Positions 59,521 through 64,000 of a stretch of 64,000 nucleotides of DNA are shown here, piece after piece. The stretch covers positions 22,996,320 to 23,060,319 of the forward strand of contig CM119264.1 of NCBI GenBank assembly GCA_051294375.1, read 5' to 3'. This DNA is from Paraspadella gotoi (lineage: Eukaryota > Chaetognatha). The translations under genes were made by a program, and so were the position numbers. Each line of letters begins with the position of its first letter. Positions within the stretch are counted from its first letter, which is position 1. Under the pieces are notes generated by a model that worked only from the letters and a program-made list of their open reading frames with translations, searched no databases and was not told the origin of the DNA.

Positions 59521-61394
59521 AAGCTCTTTTCATACCTCTATTCCTTTGCGGTGCCATGATTTTAGTTTTATCATCATCGCGCGGCGCCATGACATCAAAT
59601 TCCTTCCAAACCAAACCTCACAAGAAGTTTCTATTCTCCCCTCCGACCACATGGCTTCTTCATCTTTAAGTCACCCACAATCGCTCCTCTCGATATATAT
59701 TTCTGCTCCTCTAAAGCTTCATCTTTTGCTCCTTTCTCGACTTTTTCGTTATTCAAAGGCTTCTTTCACTTAAATTGCTTCTCTTTTCTTCGACTTTTTT
59801 TCTTTTGTTTCTCAAAACAAAGGATTTTTTTAATCTTTTTTAACAATTAATTTTTTTTATAGCTTTGGTTGACGTCTTTATCTCCAAATTCAACAGACTA
59901 TTTCCGATCATTTACTGTTGGTTTGTTACTTGTAGTTATTATTATCTTTACAGTATCTTACGTATATAAATCGAATTCTTCATGGAATTTTATCCCTGTT
60001 ATTTATTTATTTCGTCTGTTTTTCGTTTTACTTTTTTTCTCTCGAGCTTTGTACTACTCGAGCAATAGGCGTAATTTCCCGTCGTTTCGCGTCATTTTAA
60101 CTTTGGTTGACGACAGCTGCTTATCAAACAATTAGTAGAGACCTAATGTAGCAAATTGGTACTTGATGCAATGTGGTTTCGAATCCGTTGACGATGCCCG
60201 TCGACCACAAAACCTCCTTTGTTTTTGTTTTGTTTTGTTTAGGTTTTTTCCTTCGAAATTAATGCATAATCATCTCCGTTGATGAGATTCGCTCAGATTC
60301 AAATTGTCTCTGCTTCGGTCGTTAATTTCGCATCCGCATTGAATCTCCGACGTCGCTCGCAGATGCAAAAACGCGCCCAGCAGATGCAAAACGCCATCGA
60401 GAAATTGACGAAAAACGCAATCATTTGGCGTTAGCGATGGATTTACGAGATGGTGATTGTGGCTGTTGTCACTGTATGTATGATTAAATTTTAAACAAAA
60501 AAGACCTAAATGACGGAGTAGCTGGAAGTTCCACGACAAATTAAACCCGCGAAACCAATTCCACCAACGGGATAACAACCACGATTCCACGAAGTCAACT
60601 GAAACAACTCGGATTCTCTGGTCCAATCCCATCGCCTGTTTCACACATTCCGGACGAACGCGGTTCTCTTGATGCAAACATCGCTTTTTATTTGTTTATT
60701 TTCTCCGTTGGGAAATGAGAGCAAATGACTGATTAAGGGCAGGCAGAAGTACGCGATGGATAAACAATAGAAAACGAATGGAATGAGGATTGAGAATTTC
60801 TACGTCGTCAGTATTATGACGACGAATGTGTGGGAAGAATATCGTTGTGTTGCCATTGAGCGGAATCAATGGACAAAATGGATTTTTTTGTTAAGACCGG
60901 GATCTCATTTAAATTTTTTTTAAAACTCGATGTTCAACAGCCACCGCTTAGATTCGATTCGGGTGACGCGAACCCCGAATATTCGAGACGAGAAAAGATG
61001 AAAAAAAACTTCAGCTAAGAAGTCGTTTTCAGAATCAGGGGATGGACGATGGGTCGGAGGAAAGGAAGGAGCAGAGGAGGAATGGGAGGAAAAGATGGAG
61101 GAAAAAAGAGAAGAAAGAGAAAAGAGAGAAAAAGATGATAAACGATTACAAGAGAAACAAGTTACAAAATGAAAAGTGAAAAAAATGGGAAATTAAAAGG
61201 AGAAAGAGACATGATTGAAAGGCTGAAAAGACGTGGCAATAGGGCGAGAAAAAGCAGGGATGGAAGAATAAAAGACATGGGAAACGGCAAAGAAAAAAAA
61301 ATAGAATAGAGAAGATACGCAAATATCAAAAATAGGACAAAAAAGGAGAAAGAAAGAAAAGAGAAGTAGCAGAAGGAGTTAGAGAGGTGGAGAG

Positions 61395-61426
61395 AGTAGT
61401 ATAGGGAACGCTGTCCCTATACTACT
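61395..61426. repeat. Perfect hairpin, 13-bp stem with 6-base loop
   Basis: AGTAGTATAGGGA (61395-61407) is exactly complementary to 61414-61426 with loop ACGCTG. The matching place in arm A (46903-46940) is a degenerate form. Confidence 0.9.
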
Positions 61427-61904
61427 GAGAGGAGAGAAGAAAAGAGGAGAAGAGCAGGAAGAGAGGAGACAAAGAAAGAAAAGCAGAGGAGAATGCGTAT
61501 TATTTCGAATTAAACAAGGTTGATTGAGTACTTACATGAGCAGTAAACAAAGCTAAGGCTAAAGACAATACAAAGTTAAAGATTCCGTGAAAACTACCAC
61601 AATGGACAAAACAAGGTTAAGTTAAAGAAATCCAGGGAAGAGGAAGCTGGAGGAGAAGGAGGGAGGAGAGTAGGAGAGAAGAAAGATAAAGAGAGAAAGA
61701 AAAAAGAGAGAAAGAAAGAAGAGGAGATAAGAAAGAATAGGAGAGAAAGAAAGAAGAGGAGAGAAGAAAGAAGAGGAGAGAAAGAAAGAATAGGAGAGAA
61801 GAAAGAAGAGAATAAAAGAAAGAAGAGGAGAGAATAAAGAAGAGGAGAGAAGACTCTTTTCTTCTCTCTATTCTTCTATCCTCTTTTTCTTTTCTCTATT
61901 CTAT

Positions 61905-62576
61905 NNNNNNNNNNNNNNNNNNNNNNNNNNNNNNNNNNNNNNNNNNNNNNNNNNNNNNNNNNNNNNNNNNNNNNNNNNNNNNNNNNNNNNNNNNNNNNNN
62001 NNNNNNNNNNNNNNNNNNNNNNNNNNNNNNNNNNNNNNNNNNNNNNNNNNNNNNNNNNNNNNNNNNNNNNNNNNNNNNNNNNNNNNNNNNNNNNNNNNNN
62101 NNNNNNNNNNNNNNNNNNNNNNNNNNNNNNNNNNNNNNNNNNNNNNNNNNNNNNNNNNNNNNNNNNNNNNNNNNNNNNNNNNNNNNNNNNNNNNNNNNNN
62201 NNNNNNNNNNNNNNNNNNNNNNNNNNNNNNNNNNNNNNNNNNNNNNNNNNNNNNNNNNNNNNNNNNNNNNNNNNNNNNNNNNNNNNNNNNNNNNNNNNNN
62301 NNNNNNNNNNNNNNNNNNNNNNNNNNNNNNNNNNNNNNNNNNNNNNNNNNNNNNNNNNNNNNNNNNNNNNNNNNNNNNNNNNNNNNNNNNNNNNNNNNNN
62401 NNNNNNNNNNNNNNNNNNNNNNNNNNNNNNNNNNNNNNNNNNNNNNNNNNNNNNNNNNNNNNNNNNNNNNNNNNNNNNNNNNNNNNNNNNNNNNNNNNNN
62501 NNNNNNNNNNNNNNNNNNNNNNNNNNNNNNNNNNNNNNNNNNNNNNNNNNNNNNNNNNNNNNNNNNNNNNNNNNNN
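61905..62576. other. Assembly gap (672 N)
   Basis: N run in arm B. The left flank switches from purine-rich to pyrimidine-rich within the last 60 bases. The counterpart in arm A (about 45740-46290) holds CT arrays and a GTC tract, which may explain the failure to assemble. Confidence 0.98.
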
Positions 62577-62919
62577 GCATGCGCCGACGGAGACGTTGTC
62601 AGTGCCAAAGTCATTGCCGACATCAATACCGACGTCGCTACCGACATCAGTGCCGACATTATCGCCGACATCTTCGCCGACGCGTTTGACGGAGAGTAAA
62701 AGTGAGAATTATCTTTTTTTGCAGAAAAATCAAAGAGGATGAAAAAAGTAATCGAGTTCCGGAGGCGAAGATAGAAAAAGATGAGAAAAAAGTGGATACG
62801 AAAAATTTGGTTAATGGAGTTTTGATTTGCGGAGAATTCGCTATTTTATAAAGAGCGCTATTTTCGGAAAGCGCCCAACTTCTGTTTTTAAGCATTGAAT
62901 TTACTTTTAAGCTTAATAT

Positions 62920-63115
62920 TTAACCCCAATCCAATCGGTAAACTTAATTCCTAACCTAATCCTTAACCCTAATCCATAATAATACTAACTATAAACTTTA
63001 ATCCCTAACCATTATCCTTGAGCAAAATCTAATAATCTAATCTCAAACCTAATCCTTAGCCTAATCTCTATACCTAACCCTTGATCTAATTTTTCAACCT
63101 AAAAACTAACTTAAT
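62920..63115. repeat. Degenerate CCTAA (telomere-like) tract
   Basis: Many imperfect CCTAACCTAATCC-type words. The arthropod telomere unit is TTAGG, so this may be an old interstitial telomeric tract. The inverse copy lies at 45170-45360 in arm A. Confidence 0.4.
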
Positions 63116-64000
63116 TTTGAGTTTAATTTGAAATGGGGCGACTTTGAAAAACCGGCCTAAAATAAAAAAGACTTTCCGATTGAATTTCAAGATAACTTAA
63201 CTGAAGTATCACTTTTTATAACAGGTGAACCTGACCTTTACTTAAAAAAGCCTTCGCCTGATTCTTCGCCAGACGAGATTAACGCCTGAGGCTTCGCCGG
63301 ACGAGAGTCACCAGGCGATTATCAGGCGAGACGATGATTTCACTTCACGTGACTTTCGCGGTGAAAAAAAAAGTCACGAAAGAGAATATCTTTTCTTTTT
63401 TCTCTCCTTTGATTTTGAAGAGAAACTGAGGAAAAGTGAGGAGGAAGAAGATGAAGAGGACGACGACGACAAAGATGGATTTAAACATGAGGACGAAGAC
63501 AAAAAAGATGAATTTTAGTATGATGATGGAAACGACGACGACGAAGACGACGACAACGACGAGGTTCTCACTGGAAACCGACGTGAAACGAGGCCATCGG
63601 CCGAATTGCGCCTTCGCCATCACAAATCCATCTACTTCTCGATTCCAATAAATCTTTCCTTCGCTAATAACAACGACAACAAGAAGAACGACAACAACAC
63701 AATATTCAGCAATAATTTGGAGGACTACGACTTGGATGGTGACGACGATTATGATGATGACGATGATGAAGTCAACTAATGTAGTTGGGAGACATTAGAA
63801 GGCGATTTAGGAAGATATGATCGGACGATGGCTGTCAATGAATCGGTTTAAGGATAAGACAAAGGGAAGGAAAGGAGAGGAAAGAAAAGGAAAGGAAAGG
63901 AAAGGAAAGGAAAGGAAAGGAAAGGAAAGAGAAGGGAGGAAAAGGAAAGGAAAGAAAGAGAAAATAAAGGGAAAGGGAGAGGAAAGGAAAAGAAAGAAAG

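Larger units (their letters stand above)
57690..64000 (-). repeat. Large inverted duplication, arm B (runs to window end)
   Basis: Reverse-complement partner of 44085-50765. It holds an AT dinucleotide tract (58120-58190), a GTGT-rich part (58505-58900) without visible counterpart in arm A, a GA array (59480-59520), a gap (61905-62576), a 12-base GCCGACATC-type tandem (62600-62690), degenerate CCTAA DNA (62920-63115), a GAC tract (63456-63565) and an AAAGG tract at the end. No gene is recognised. Confidence 0.85.

Noticed and set aside
60270-60677. 135-codon open frame on the - strand
   Set aside because: Its counterpart in arm A (about 47697-48110) is broken in all frames, so coding constraint is not supported, and no family is recognised.

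Overview
The window looks like nuclear DNA of an arthropod, most likely a crustacean and perhaps a calanoid copepod of the Eurytemora type. The evidence is a multi-exon animal gene, AT-rich introns beside GC-rich exons, dense microsatellites, degenerate TTAGG-like tracts and an unusual set of 5' splice sites. The organism call is an inference that rests mainly on the splice sites. About 2.4 kb is assembly gap (runs of N).

Region 1 (1-8.4 kb) holds the only gene I can identify with confidence: a 12-exon homologue of NPC1, the lysosomal cholesterol transporter, on the + strand at 2046-8395. It runs from signal peptide to stop and gives about 1317 residues once apparent indels are allowed for. 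Homology to known NPC1 fixes nearly every exon edge. In the best-fitting model 6 of 11 introns lack a GT donor: three begin GC and three begin GA, each directly after an exon-terminal CAG. Exons 2 and 12 contain frame changes, from sequencing error or decay. Upstream, at 1231-1378, is a possible single exon of an immunoglobulin-domain protein.

Region 2 (8.4-30 kb) has no recognisable gene. It holds CT/GA and GAC/GTC microsatellites, minisatellites, GC-rich CCCCTGG clusters, a tandem duplication interrupted by gaps, and a Helitron-like element at 11775-12606.

Region 3 (30-64 kb) is built of large duplications. A segment at 30.14-32.85 kb recurs in direct orientation at 52.94-57.69 kb. The second copy is dense in small indels and carries a 2001-bp hAT-like transposon with an 8-bp target duplication; the first copy keeps the empty site. 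A palindrome with arms of about 2.6 kb and an 8-nt spacer is centred at 35,480. An inverted duplication pairs about 44.1-50.8 kb with 57.7-64.0 kb. These may be real rearrangements or assembly artefacts (missed-adapter reads, gap filling with raw long reads, split haplotypes); sequence alone does not decide.
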